Source: Oceanitalea stevensii
GTDB lineage: Bacteria > Actinomycetota > Actinomycetes > Actinomycetales > Actinomycetaceae
Assembly: GCF_014837105.1 (NCBI RefSeq)
Contig: NZ_JACSPO010000009.1
Span: 23,855-87,854, forward strand
Length of the DNA stretch: 64,000 bases
Direction: 5' to 3'
Part shown: positions 8,552 through 16,599 of the stretch, one piece after another
How positions within the stretch are numbered: the stretch's first letter is position 1
Layout: each line of letters opens with the position of its first letter
Notes under the pieces: generated by a model
Seen by the model: the letters and a program-made list of their open reading frames with translations, nothing else
Databases searched by the model: none
Told to the model about the DNA's origin: nothing
Position numbers and translations under genes: made by a program

Positions 8552-9042
8552 GGCCGTCCCACCCGCGCGGTCGTGGCACCGGTGAGGGTGACGAGGTCCG
8601 CCGGGGCGAGCTCGACGTCGGCACCGCGGCGGCCGGCGCTGACGAGCACGGTGTCGTGCGCCAGCGCGGACTCGTCGACGACGGTGGGGAGGTGGCGGCG
8701 CTGGCCCAGCGGGGAGATGCCCCCGACGACGTACCCGGTGGCCCGCTCCGCGGCGGCCGGCTCGGCCATGGTGGCGCGCTTGCCGCCGACGGCGGCGGCG
8801 AGGGCCTTGAGGTCGAGCTCGCCGGTGACCGGGACGACGGCGACGACGAGCGCGCCGTCCACCTCGGCGAGCAGCGTCTTGAGCACGCGCGCGGGGTCGA
8901 CGCCGAGCGCCTGGGCCGCCTCCATCCCGAAGGACAGCTCGCTGCGCGGGTCGTGGACGTACTCGCGCACGGTGTGGACCACCCCGGCCTCCTGGAGGAC
9001 CCGGAGTGCGGGCGTGCCGGACGGCGCGGCCCGGCGGCTCAC
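8548..9042 (-). CDS. ybaK: YbaK/EbsC family aminoacyl-tRNA deacylase
   Basis: A 164-residue YbaK-like protein, expected to hydrolyse Cys-tRNA(Pro) mischarged by prolyl-tRNA synthetase. Visible features are the N-terminal TPALRVLQEAGV, the VLKTLLAEVDG segment with the conserved lysine, GELDLKALAAAVGGKRATMA, and the loop YVVGGISPLGQRR typical of the YbaK branch. Length matches the family (about 155-165). The GTG at 9042 overlaps the stop of the helicase gene (GTGA); longer readings upstream would run inside the helicase and look non-native. Its own stop overlaps the next start, so all three genes are coupled. YbaK rather than ProXp or INS deacylase is favoured by the GGISPLGQ loop. Confidence 0.88.
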   Translation of the reverse strand: MSRRAAPSGTPALRVLQEAGVVHTVREYVHDPRSELSFGMEAAQALGVDPARVLKTLLAEVDGALVVAVVPVTGELDLKALAAAVGGKRATMAEPAAAERATGYVVGGISPLGQRRHLPTVVDESALAHDTVLVSAGRRGADVELAPADLVTLTGATTARVGRP

Positions 9043-11696
9043 CGCGGCCCCACCCCGAGCACCCGGACGACGGCGCCCTGCGCCGCGTCGCTCGCGTCGA
9101 GGTCGACGACGGCCCAGATGCCCCAGTCGTGCTCGCCCTGCGGGTCGTCCAGGGTCTGGCGCACGAGCCACAGGCGGCCGTCGCCCGCCAGCGCGAGGGC
9201 GGCGTCGTCATCCTCCGGCAGGCCGGCGCGGAGGAGGTCCTCCCGGGAGGGGCGCTCGTCGATCGTGACGAGCGCGGCGGCGCGGGCGGCGTTGTCGGTG
9301 CCGAGCCAGTCGTAGTCCTGCCAGTACGGGTCCATCGCCTGCGCCCAGCGCTCCGCGTCCCAGCCGTCGGCGCCGTGCATGGCGCCGAGCGGCTCGTAGT
9401 GCTCGCGGGCGAGGAGCTCCACGCGCGTGAACAGCGCCTTGCGGATGGTGACCCGGAAGCCGTGGCGGTTGCGGGTGAAGGCGACCGGCTCGCCGTCCTC
9501 GCCCTCCCCGAAGCGGCGCTCGACGCCGTCGGCGGAGTCGGCCGGCGCGGTGGGCTCGCCGGCGCCCATGAGGGACTCCCACTCGTCGAGGAGGCTGGAG
9601 TCGACCGAGCGGATGTGGTCCCCGAGCCAGCCGATGATCTCCTCGACCTCCTCGGTGCGGGCGCGCTCGGGCACGACCTGGCGCAGCGCCCGGTAGGCGT
9701 CGGTGAGGTAGCGCAGGACCACGCCCTCGCTGCGCCCGACGTCGTAGCGGGAGACGAGCTCGGAGAAGGTCATCGCGTTCTCGACCATCTCGCGCACCAC
9801 GGACTTCGGCTTGAGCTCCTGGTCCCCGACCCACGGGTTGGTCTGGCGGTAGGTGGCGAGCGCCGGCTCGAGCATCTCGGCGAGGGGGCGCGGCCAGGTG
9901 ATCTCCTCCAGCGCCTCCATCCGCTCCTCGTACTCCATGCCCTCGGCCTTCATCGCCCCGATGGCCTCGCCGCGCGCGTGGCGCTGCTGGCCGTACAGGA
10001 GCGGGCGCGGGTCCTCGAGGGTGGCCTCGATGACGGAGACGACGTCGAGGGCGAAGTCGGGGGAGTCCTCGTCGAGGAGGTCGATGGCGGCCAGCGCGAA
10101 GGGGGACAGCGGGGCGTTGAGGGCGAACTCGCGCGGCAGGTCCACGGTGAGGTGGACGTAGGGCTCGCCGGGGTGGGCGCGGCGCCAGGCGGCGTCGCGG
10201 TGCTCGACGACGCCCGCGGTGCGCAGCGAGCGATAGATCTCCGCGGCGCGGCGCAGGTGGGCGTTCCAGGTGGTGGGCGGCTCGTGGTTGTCGGTGAGCA
10301 GCCGGTACATCGCCGTGACGGGGTCGCCCGGGCGGGCGAGCACCGAGAGCACCATCGTGTGGGTGACGGAGAACTGGCTGGTCAGCGGCTCCGGCTCGGC
10401 GTCACGGAGGCGCTCGAAGGTCTTGTCGGTCCAGTTGACGACGCCGGACGGGGCCTTCTTGCGGACGATCTTGCGGCGCTTCTTCTCGTCGTCCCCGGCC
10501 TTGGCCAGCGCCTTGGCGTTCTCGATGACGTGCTCGGGGGCCTGGACGACGACCTCGCCGGTGGTGTCGTAGCCGGCCCGCCCGGCACGACCGGCGATCT
10601 GGTGGAACTCCCGGGCCGTGAGGTGGCGGGAGCGCTCGCCGTCGAACTTCGTGAGCGAGGTGAGGACGACGGTGCGGATCGGCACGTTGATCCCCACCCC
10701 GAGGGTGTCGGTGCCGCAGACGACGGCGAGCAGGCCGGACTGGGTGAGCCGCTCGACGAGCCGCCGGTAGCGCGGGAGCATGCCGGCGTGGTGGACGCCG
10801 ATGCCCAGGCGCAGGAGCCGCGACAGGGTCTGGCCGAAGCCCTTGGCGAAGCGGAAGTCGCCGATCGCCGTCGCGATCTGGTCGCGGCGCTCGCGGGAGG
10901 CGACGGTGACGGAGGTGAGCGACTGGGCCCGCTCGACGGCGTCCTTCTGCGCGAAGTGGACGACGTAGACGGGGGAGCGGCCCTGCTCGACGAGCCGCTG
11001 GAGGAGGTCCTGGATCGGCTCGAGGGAGTAGTCGAAGGTGAGCGGGACGGGACGCTCGGCGCCCGAGACGACGGCCACCTCGCGGCCCGTGCGCCGGGTG
11101 AGGTCCCGCTCGAAGAAGGAGACGTCACCGAGCGTGCCGGACATGAGGACGAACTGGGTGTTCGTCAGCTCGAGCAGGGGCACCTGCCAGGCCCAGCCGC
11201 GCTGGGGGTCGGCGTAGAAGTGGAACTCGTCCATGACGACGACGCCCACGTCCAGCCCGGCGCCCTCGCGCAGCGCCTGGTTGGCGAGGATCTCCGCGGT
11301 GCAGCAGATGATCGGCGCCTCGGGGTTGATCGCGGAGTCCCCGGTGACCATGCCGACGTTGTGCGAGCCGAAGAGCGCGACGAGGTCGAAGAACTTCTCC
11401 GAGACGAGCGCCTTGAGCGGGGCGGTGTAGTACGTGCGCTCGCCGCGGGCCAGGGCGACGGTGTGCGCGGCGAGCGCGATCATCGTCTTCCCCGAGCCGG
11501 TGGGGGTGGAGACGATGACGTGGGAGCCGGTGGTGATCTCGAGCAGCGCCTCCTCCTGGTGGGGGTAGAGCGCGCGCCCGGTGCCCTCCGCCCAGGTGGT
11601 GAAGCCCTCGTAGAGCGCGTCGGCGTCGAGCGCGCCGTCGGCGGCCGCCTCGTCCTCGAGGCGGTCCAGCAGGGCGTTGAGCTCGTGGGTGGTCAC
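9039..11696 (-). CDS. DEAD/DEAH-box helicase with C-terminal DUF3516
   Basis: An 885-residue superfamily 2 helicase. It shows STPTGSGKT (Walker A, about 54-62), YTAPLKALVSEKF (Ia), VMDEFHF (a DEFH version of DEAD), LMSGTLG (motif III) and QIAGRAGRAGYD (motif VI). The remaining roughly 400 residues match the actinobacterial DUF3516-type C-terminus with a PLPPLAEML-like RNA-helicase winged-helix region. These proteins resemble Ski2/Mtr4-like RNA helicases; the substrate is not established. The GTG at 11696 begins MTTHELNALLDRL, the usual N-terminus, and starts the operon that continues into ybaK and the pentapeptide gene by 4-bp overlaps. The shared operon with a tRNA-editing factor suggests a translation or RNA-quality role, which is inference. 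Confidence 0.88.
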   Translation of the reverse strand: MTTHELNALLDRLEDEAAADGALDADALYEGFTTWAEGTGRALYPHQEEALLEITTGSHVIVSTPTGSGKTMIALAAHTVALARGERTYYTAPLKALVSEKFFDLVALFGSHNVGMVTGDSAINPEAPIICCTAEILANQALREGAGLDVGVVVMDEFHFYADPQRGWAWQVPLLELTNTQFVLMSGTLGDVSFFERDLTRRTGREVAVVSGAERPVPLTFDYSLEPIQDLLQRLVEQGRSPVYVVHFAQKDAVERAQSLTSVTVASRERRDQIATAIGDFRFAKGFGQTLSRLLRLGIGVHHAGMLPRYRRLVERLTQSGLLAVVCGTDTLGVGINVPIRTVVLTSLTKFDGERSRHLTAREFHQIAGRAGRAGYDTTGEVVVQAPEHVIENAKALAKAGDDEKKRRKIVRKKAPSGVVNWTDKTFERLRDAEPEPLTSQFSVTHTMVLSVLARPGDPVTAMYRLLTDNHEPPTTWNAHLRRAAEIYRSLRTAGVVEHRDAAWRRAHPGEPYVHLTVDLPREFALNAPLSPFALAAIDLLDEDSPDFALDVVSVIEATLEDPRPLLYGQQRHARGEAIGAMKAEGMEYEERMEALEEITWPRPLAEMLEPALATYRQTNPWVGDQELKPKSVVREMVENAMTFSELVSRYDVGRSEGVVLRYLTDAYRALRQVVPERARTEEVEEIIGWLGDHIRSVDSSLLDEWESLMGAGEPTAPADSADGVERRFGEGEDGEPVAFTRNRHGFRVTIRKALFTRVELLAREHYEPLGAMHGADGWDAERWAQAMDPYWQDYDWLGTDNAARAAALVTIDERPSREDLLRAGLPEDDDAALALAGDGRLWLVRQTLDDPQGEHDWGIWAVVDLDASDAAQGAVVRVLGVGPR

Positions 11697-11832
11697 GCCG
11701 CCAGTCTCGCAGAGGGCGACGACACGCCACCCCTCCCGCCGGGAGCCGGGTCCCGCCCGCGGCCTCACCGGCGGCGGTTGTCGGTGGTCGCTCCTACGCT
11801 CGGGAACGAGGCACCGACCTGAGGGGGCAGCC

Positions 11833-13662
11833 ATGGCGACGATGACCGGTCGCGACTTCCCGGAGCGCGTCTACGCGCTCTGCCAGCCAGGCGGGGCACC
11901 GGCCTCGCTCTTCGCGCCGGGGCAGGTGGTGACGGCCCGGACGGTGGAGCGGTTCTACGCCTCCGAGGAGGACGTCGCGCGCACCGCCGCGGCGCTGACG
12001 GAGGCCGGCTTCGAGGTGCTCCACACCTCCCGGCTCCTCGTCAACGTCGCCGGTCCGCCGGAGCTCTTCGAGGAGGTCTTCGGGCGGCGGCTCCACACGG
12101 AGGAGCGGGAGGTCGTCAAGCCGGGGTCCGTGCGGGGCACGGGCACCTTCATCGACTCCGAGGGCGGCGCGGTCCCCGGCCTGCTGGAGACGGCGGGCTC
12201 CGCGCTCGCCGACGTCGTCGCGGCCGTGGCGATCGAGGAGCCGTACTACCCGGCGTCCGTGCTGCCCGGGCCGGTGCCGTCGGCCGACCCGCCGGCGGCG
12301 GACTACTGGCACCTCACGCTGCCGGACCAGCTCGCCACCGCGCTGCGGGCCGACGGGCCGCACCGCGACGGCGTGACCGGTGCGGGCGTGCGGGTGGCGA
12401 TGGTGGACACCGGCTTCCAGTCCCACCCCTTCTTCACCTCCCGCGGCTACCGGGTGGAGCCCACGGTCCTGGGCCCCGGCACGGCCGACCCGGAGGTCGA
12501 CGAGAACGGGCACGGCACCGGCGAGGCGGCGAACGTCTTCGCCGCCGCCCCGGACGTCACGCTGCTGCCGGTCAAGGCGGCCACGGCCTCCGGCGCGCTC
12601 GTCAACGTCACGGCCGCGTTCACGGCCGCGGTGGCCCTGCGGCCGGACGTCGTGACGAACAGCTGGGGCTCCGACCAGCCCGGCCTGCCGCTCAGCGCCG
12701 CGAACCAGGCGCTGGCGGCGGCGGTCGCGGCGGCGGTGGCCGACGGCGTCGTCGTCGTCTTCTCCGCGGGCAACGGCTCCTGGGGCTTCCCCGGGCAGCA
12801 CCCCGACGTCATCTCCGCCGGCGGCGTCTACCAGGGCCCCGGCGGCGAGCTGCGCGCCTCCGACTACTCCAGCGGCTTCGTCTCCCGTGTCTACCCGGGC
12901 CGGCGGGTGCCGGACGTCAGCGGACTGGTCGGCCTGCTCCCCGCGGCGATGTACCTCATGCTCCCCGTGCCGCCGGGCTGCGCCATCGACCGCGACCTCG
13001 CCGGCGGCACCCACCCCGAGGGCGACGAGACGGGGCCCGACGACGGGTGGGCGGCCTTCAGCGGCACCTCCGCGGCCGCCCCGCAGCTCGCCGGGGTGTG
13101 CGCACTGCTCGCCCAGGCGGCACCCGGGACCGCGCCGGACCGGGTGCGGGAGGTGCTCGCCGCGACGGCGCGCGACGTCACCGCCGGGACCAACCACCCC
13201 GAGTTCGGGGAGCCCGCCGGGCCGGGACCGGACCTCGCCACCGGGCCCGGGCTCGTGGACGCCGCCGCGGCGCTCGCCGCGCTGGGGGAGGGCTCCGGGA
13301 CCGGCGGGACGGCTGTGGCGCTCGTCATGCTCCGGTCGCCGTCGGGTGAGGAGCCGGCCTCGTTCCGCGCGGCGACGAGCAGCGAGTGGGTGCCCGCTGC
13401 CGGCACCGTCCGGGAGGTGGCTGCGGCGCTGCGGCGGGTCGGGTTCACGGTCGGCCCGGCCTCGGGCCCCACCCTGTCGATCGCCGCGCCGCCGGCCGTG
13501 TTCGCGCGGGTCTTCGCCACCGAGCCGGTGCGCGCGGACGACGGCGGGTGGACCAGCGGGCGGGGTGACTCGCTGCCGCTCGACACGCTGCCCGAGCAGC
13601 TGAGGGAGGTGGTGCGCGCCGTCGTCCTCGAGCGGCCGGCCGAGCTCCACACCGGCCCGTGA
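11833..13662 (+). CDS. S8 (subtilisin-like) serine peptidase with prodomain-like segments at both ends
   Basis: A 609-residue subtilase. The catalytic triad is visible: Asp192 in VAMVDTGF, His227 in NGHGT, and Ser413 in SGTSAAAP, with SAGNG as the oxyanion region. Residues about 10-130 (RVYALCQPGG..., TVERFYASEEDVARTAAALTEAGFEVL..., GPPELFEEVFG) resemble the activation prodomain of sedolisin/kumamolisin proteases. Residues about 495-600 look like a second, degenerate copy (ASFRAATSSEW..., TVREVAAALRRVGFTV..., APPAVFARVFAT). No signal peptide or transmembrane helix is visible, so it is cytoplasmic or leaves by a non-classical route. GAGGGGGC precedes the ATG. Monocistronic as far as can be seen. 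Confidence 0.85.
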   Translation: MATMTGRDFPERVYALCQPGGAPASLFAPGQVVTARTVERFYASEEDVARTAAALTEAGFEVLHTSRLLVNVAGPPELFEEVFGRRLHTEEREVVKPGSVRGTGTFIDSEGGAVPGLLETAGSALADVVAAVAIEEPYYPASVLPGPVPSADPPAADYWHLTLPDQLATALRADGPHRDGVTGAGVRVAMVDTGFQSHPFFTSRGYRVEPTVLGPGTADPEVDENGHGTGEAANVFAAAPDVTLLPVKAATASGALVNVTAAFTAAVALRPDVVTNSWGSDQPGLPLSAANQALAAAVAAAVADGVVVVFSAGNGSWGFPGQHPDVISAGGVYQGPGGELRASDYSSGFVSRVYPGRRVPDVSGLVGLLPAAMYLMLPVPPGCAIDRDLAGGTHPEGDETGPDDGWAAFSGTSAAAPQLAGVCALLAQAAPGTAPDRVREVLAATARDVTAGTNHPEFGEPAGPGPDLATGPGLVDAAAALAALGEGSGTGGTAVALVMLRSPSGEEPASFRAATSSEWVPAAGTVREVAAALRRVGFTVGPASGPTLSIAAPPAVFARVFATEPVRADDGGWTSGRGDSLPLDTLPEQLREVVRAVVLERPAELHTGP

Positions 13663-13758
13663 GCGGGCGGTGCCCCCGCGCGCCGTCGTCCGCGACGAGG
13701 AGTAACGTGCGCGCGTCGCATCGCCCGCCCGGGTGACCATCGCCGTCGGGAGTGGAAC

Positions 13759-15216
13759 GTGGACTCGCTCAACAGCGTGCTGGGAGACGTCAGCAACGGC
13801 CTGTACACCTACGTGCTCGTCGCGCTGCTCGTCGGGGCCGGCATCTACTTCACCGTCCGCACCCGGGCGGTCCAGGTCCGGCTCTTCCCGCGGATGATCG
13901 CCGTCATCGCCCGGTCGCGCGGCGAGAGCCACGGCGGCATCAGCTCCTTCCAGGCCTTCGCCATCGGGCTCAGCTCGCGGGTGGGCACCGGCAACATCGC
14001 CGGTGTCGCCATCGCGCTCGCCCTCGGCGGGCCCGGCGCGATCTTCTGGATGTGGATGGTCGCGCTCGTCGGCATGGCCACGGCCTTCATCGAGGCGACG
14101 CTCGCCCAGATGTACAAGGTGCGCTGGCGTGACGGGACCTTCCGCGGCGGGCCGGCGTTCTACATCCAGCAGGGCCTGGGCTCGCGCGGCTGGGGCGCGG
14201 TCTTCGCCGTCCTGCTCATCTTCGTCTTCGGCTTCGCCTTCGAGATGGTCCAGGCCAACACGATCGCGGCCACCCTCGACTCGGGCCACGGCGTGCCGGC
14301 GTGGGTCTCCGCTCTTCTCCTCGTCCTGCTCACCGCGCCCGTCGTCTTCGGCGGGATCCGGGCGGTGGCACGGGTCGCCGAGCTCCTCGCGCCCCTCATG
14401 GCCGCCGTCTACGTCCTCGTCGCGCTCGCCGTCATCGTCCTCAACATCGGGGCGCTGCCCGAGGCGTTCGGGATGATCGTGCGGGGCGCCTTCGGGCTGG
14501 ACGAGGCGCTCGCCGGCACCGGCGGCGGGCTGCTCGCGGCCGTCCTCAACGGTGCGCGGCGCGGCCTGTTCTCCAACGAGGCCGGCATGGGCTCGGACCC
14601 GAACGCGGCAGCGACCGCCACGGTCCGCCACCCGGCGCAGCAGGGGCTCATCCAGTCCCTCGGGGTCTTCGTCGACACGATCGTCGTGTGCTCGGCGACC
14701 GCCTTCATCGTGCTGCTCGCCGGCCCGTCCATCTACACGCCCGGCGAGACGACCGAGGACCAGGGCGCCGCGCTCACCCAGTCGGCCGCCGCGGCGTCGC
14801 TCGGGGACTGGGGGACGCTGCCGATGACCATCCTCATCTTCGTCTTCGCGTTCTCCTCGATCCTCGGCAACTTCTCCTACGCGGAGGTCAACGTCGACTT
14901 CCTCGCCCGCCGCCGGTGGGCGCCGATCGCGCTGCGCACGCTCGTCACCCTCGCCGTGCTCGTCGGCGCGCTCGCCGAGCTCGCCCTCGTGTGGACGGTG
15001 GCGGACATCGCCATGGGGCTCATGGCGATCGTCAACCTCGTCGCGATCCTCCACCTCGGGAAGTGGGCGCTCGGCGCGCTGCGGGACTTCGAGCAGTCCC
15101 GCAGCGGCAGGGCGCGGGTCTTCCTCGGCCGGGGCAACCCGCTGCTGCCCGGCGACCTGCCGGGCGACGTGTGGGTCTCGCGCGAGGAGGTCCCGACGGC
15201 GGACCGGGCGAGCTAG
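13759..15216 (+). CDS. alsT: Alanine/sodium symporter, AGCS family
   Basis: A 485-residue integral membrane carrier that couples sodium entry to uptake of alanine or glycine. The family signature near the N-terminus is present: SSRVGTGNIAGVAIALALGGPGAIFWMW. About 10-11 hydrophobic segments follow, with RRGLFSNEAGMGSDPNAAATA, the second conserved AGCS motif. The length is normal. The GTG start has GGGAG 6 bp upstream; an upstream hairpin (CGTCG-TCCG-CGACG) in the 96-bp leader may affect expression. The stop overlaps the convergent VOC gene by 4 bp, so the two transcripts must overlap. Substrate choice between alanine and glycine is not resolvable. Confidence 0.92.
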   Translation: MDSLNSVLGDVSNGLYTYVLVALLVGAGIYFTVRTRAVQVRLFPRMIAVIARSRGESHGGISSFQAFAIGLSSRVGTGNIAGVAIALALGGPGAIFWMWMVALVGMATAFIEATLAQMYKVRWRDGTFRGGPAFYIQQGLGSRGWGAVFAVLLIFVFGFAFEMVQANTIAATLDSGHGVPAWVSALLLVLLTAPVVFGGIRAVARVAELLAPLMAAVYVLVALAVIVLNIGALPEAFGMIVRGAFGLDEALAGTGGGLLAAVLNGARRGLFSNEAGMGSDPNAAATATVRHPAQQGLIQSLGVFVDTIVVCSATAFIVLLAGPSIYTPGETTEDQGAALTQSAAAASLGDWGTLPMTILIFVFAFSSILGNFSYAEVNVDFLARRRWAPIALRTLVTLAVLVGALAELALVWTVADIAMGLMAIVNLVAILHLGKWALGALRDFEQSRSGRARVFLGRGNPLLPGDLPGDVWVSREEVPTADRAS

Positions 15217-15614
15217 CCCTCGGCGGGCTTCATCATGGCGAGCTGGATGAGGTTGCCGCACGTGTCGTCGAGGACGGCGACGACGACCGGCCCGTAGTCC
15301 GTCGCCTCCTGGGTGAACTGCACCCCGAGGGCCTTGAGGCGCTCGACCTCGGCGTGGACGTCGTCGACGGCGAACTGGGTCCAGGGGATGCCGTCGGCGA
15401 CGAGCGCCTCCTTGAAGACCTTCGACGCCGGGTGGCCGTCCGGCTCGAGCAGCACCTCCACGCCGTCGGGGTCGGCGGGGGAGACGACCGTCAGCCAACG
15501 GGCCTCACCCGCGGGGACGTCGGTCTTCTTCGTGAAGCCGAGCTTCTCGGTGTAGAACTCCAGGGCCTTGGCCTGGTCATCGACCAGCACGCTGGTCACG
15601 GTCACGCGGATCAT
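15213..15614 (-). CDS. VOC superfamily (glyoxalase-like) protein
   Basis: A 133-residue vicinal-oxygen-chelate protein made of two beta-alpha-beta-beta-beta halves: MIRVTVTSVLVDDQAKALEFYTEKLG in the first, WTQFAVDDVHAEVERLKALGVQFTQ in the second, ending with a DTCGNLIQL strand. Family members are glyoxalases, dioxygenases and drug-binding proteins; the metal ligands are only partly evident (Glu in the GVEVLLEP strand, no obvious first His). Its ATG overlaps the stop of the ArsR gene by 4 bp, so the ArsR repressor almost certainly controls it. A detoxification or drug-binding role is suggested by this pairing, but the substrate is unknown. Confidence 0.85.
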   Translation of the reverse strand: MIRVTVTSVLVDDQAKALEFYTEKLGFTKKTDVPAGEARWLTVVSPADPDGVEVLLEPDGHPASKVFKEALVADGIPWTQFAVDDVHAEVERLKALGVQFTQEATDYGPVVVAVLDDTCGNLIQLAMMKPAEG

Positions 15615-15904
15615 GGGACGGGTTCCTCTCGGGTGGGCCAGCGCTCGGCGATCGAGCGCAGCGGCCGGGTGTCGATGTGGTGGAACTTGTACCGGCCCTC
15701 CCGCCGGGTACGGAGCAGGCCCGCGTCCTCCAGCACCGCGAGGTGCTGGGAGATGGCCTGCCGCGAGGAGGTCGAGCCGTGCTTCATGGCCAGCCGGCTG
15801 CAGATCTCGAAGAGGGTCTGCCCGTCACGCTCGGTCAGCTCGTCGAGGATCGTCCGCCGGGTGGCGTCGCTGAGTGCCCTGAACAGGACGGCGTCGTCGT
15901 CCAC
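15611..15904 (-). CDS. ArsR-family transcriptional regulator
   Basis: A 97-residue winged-helix repressor. ALSDATRRTILDELTERDGQTLFEICSRLAM is followed by the recognition helix region SRQAISQHLAVLEDAGLLRTRREGRYKFHHI, the classic ArsR pattern. There is no cysteine metal-site motif of the ELCVCDL type, so it is likely a non-metal member of the SdpR/PqrA kind that co-occurs with VOC or START-domain proteins. The GTG start lies only 6 nt after a TATAAA -10 box, so the message is predicted leaderless; starting any later would cut helix 1. A palindrome in its own promoter suggests autoregulation, and the downstream VOC gene is co-transcribed. Confidence 0.9.
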   Translation of the reverse strand: MDDDAVLFRALSDATRRTILDELTERDGQTLFEICSRLAMKHGSTSSRQAISQHLAVLEDAGLLRTRREGRYKFHHIDTRPLRSIAERWPTREEPVP

Positions 15905-15910
15905 CCCTCC

Positions 15911-15940
15911 TTTATAGGCAAGTGACTACTTGCGTGTCAA
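15911..15940 (-). promoter_or_regulatory. Near-consensus promoter with ArsR operator in the spacer
   Basis: On the minus strand, TTGACA (15935-15940) and TATAAA (15911-15916) are separated by 18 bp. The spacer contains the perfect palindrome GCAAGT-N4-ACTTGC (15918-15933), a likely ArsR binding site that would block polymerase. The -35 hexamer overlaps the stop codon of the upstream TetR gene. Confidence 0.8.
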
Positions 15941-16518
15941 GACCTTTCGGCGGCACTGCGGTGCGCCTCCACCGCCGACTCGGCCAGCCGGCGGCCGACG
16001 ACGACGGCGGAGGCCGGGGCGCCGCGGAGGAAGCTCGCGAGGGTCCCGTTGTAGACGAGCAGGACCTCGTCGGCCAGCTCCTGTGCCGTCGCGCCGGCGA
16101 TCGGGCCGGCGAGGTGGAGGAGGCGCTCGGCGAGCAGGGCGGTGTCGGCCGCGACGGCGTCGGCGATCTCCCCCTCCTGCGCGGTGTGCTCGGCGGCGGT
16201 CGCGAGGAAGGCGCACCAGCGGGTCGTGCGGTCCTCGCGGTAGGCCGCGAGGGCGTCGAAGAGTGCCAGCAGCCGCGACGTGTCGTCGCCCGCCGCGAGG
16301 ACGTGCGCGTCCCACACCCGCTGCCAGTCCGCGAGGCGCCGGCGCAGCGCCTGCGCGACGAGCGCGTCCTTGCTGCCGAAGTGGGCGTACATCGTGGCGG
16401 GCGAGACCTCGGCCTGGCGGAGCAGCTCGTCGACGGGGGTGGCGCGGATGCCGCTGCTGAACAGGACGGACTCCGCGGCGTCGAGGAGGCGGTCGCGGGC
16501 GGACGGGCGAGTGGGCAT
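15937..16518 (-). CDS. TetR-family transcriptional regulator
   Basis: A 193-residue repressor. Residues about 8-55 form the TetR helix-turn-helix: ARDRLLDAAESVLFSSGIRATPVDELLRQAEVSPATMYAHFGSKDALV. The C-terminal ligand domain is unrelated to any class I can name. The ATG at 16518 gives the normal short N-terminus; a longer reading would cross the operators. It is divergent from an MFS transporter gene starting 82 bp away, with two matching palindromes between them, so it most probably represses that exporter and itself. The inducer is unknown. Confidence 0.9.
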   Translation of the reverse strand: MPTRPSARDRLLDAAESVLFSSGIRATPVDELLRQAEVSPATMYAHFGSKDALVAQALRRRLADWQRVWDAHVLAAGDDTSRLLALFDALAAYREDRTTRWCAFLATAAEHTAQEGEIADAVAADTALLAERLLHLAGPIAGATAQELADEVLLVYNGTLASFLRGAPASAVVVGRRLAESAVEAHRSAAERS

Positions 16519-16526
16519 GGTCCTAC

Positions 16527-16581
16527 CGTAACGACCGTTCCGCACGAACGGCAGTTTCGGCATACCGTAACGAGCGTTACG
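16527..16581. promoter_or_regulatory. Two TetR operators in the divergent TetR/MFS promoter
   Basis: CGTAACG-AG-CGTTACG (16566-16581) is a perfect palindrome; CGTAACG-AC-CGTTCCG (16527-16542) is a one-mismatch copy. The centres are 39 bp apart. Their position between divergent tetR and MFS starts indicates joint control of both genes. Confidence 0.8.
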
Positions 16582-16599
16582 ATTCGAGGAGGTGCACGA

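Noticed and set aside
9006..11822. A 938-codon plus-strand frame opposite the helicase
   Set aside because: Compositional shadow; the minus strand has complete helicase motifs.
11794..15498. A 1234-codon minus frame crossing the subtilase and symporter
   Set aside because: It spans two genes and their gap, has no motifs, and is made of Arg/Glu/Asp runs typical of antisense shadows.
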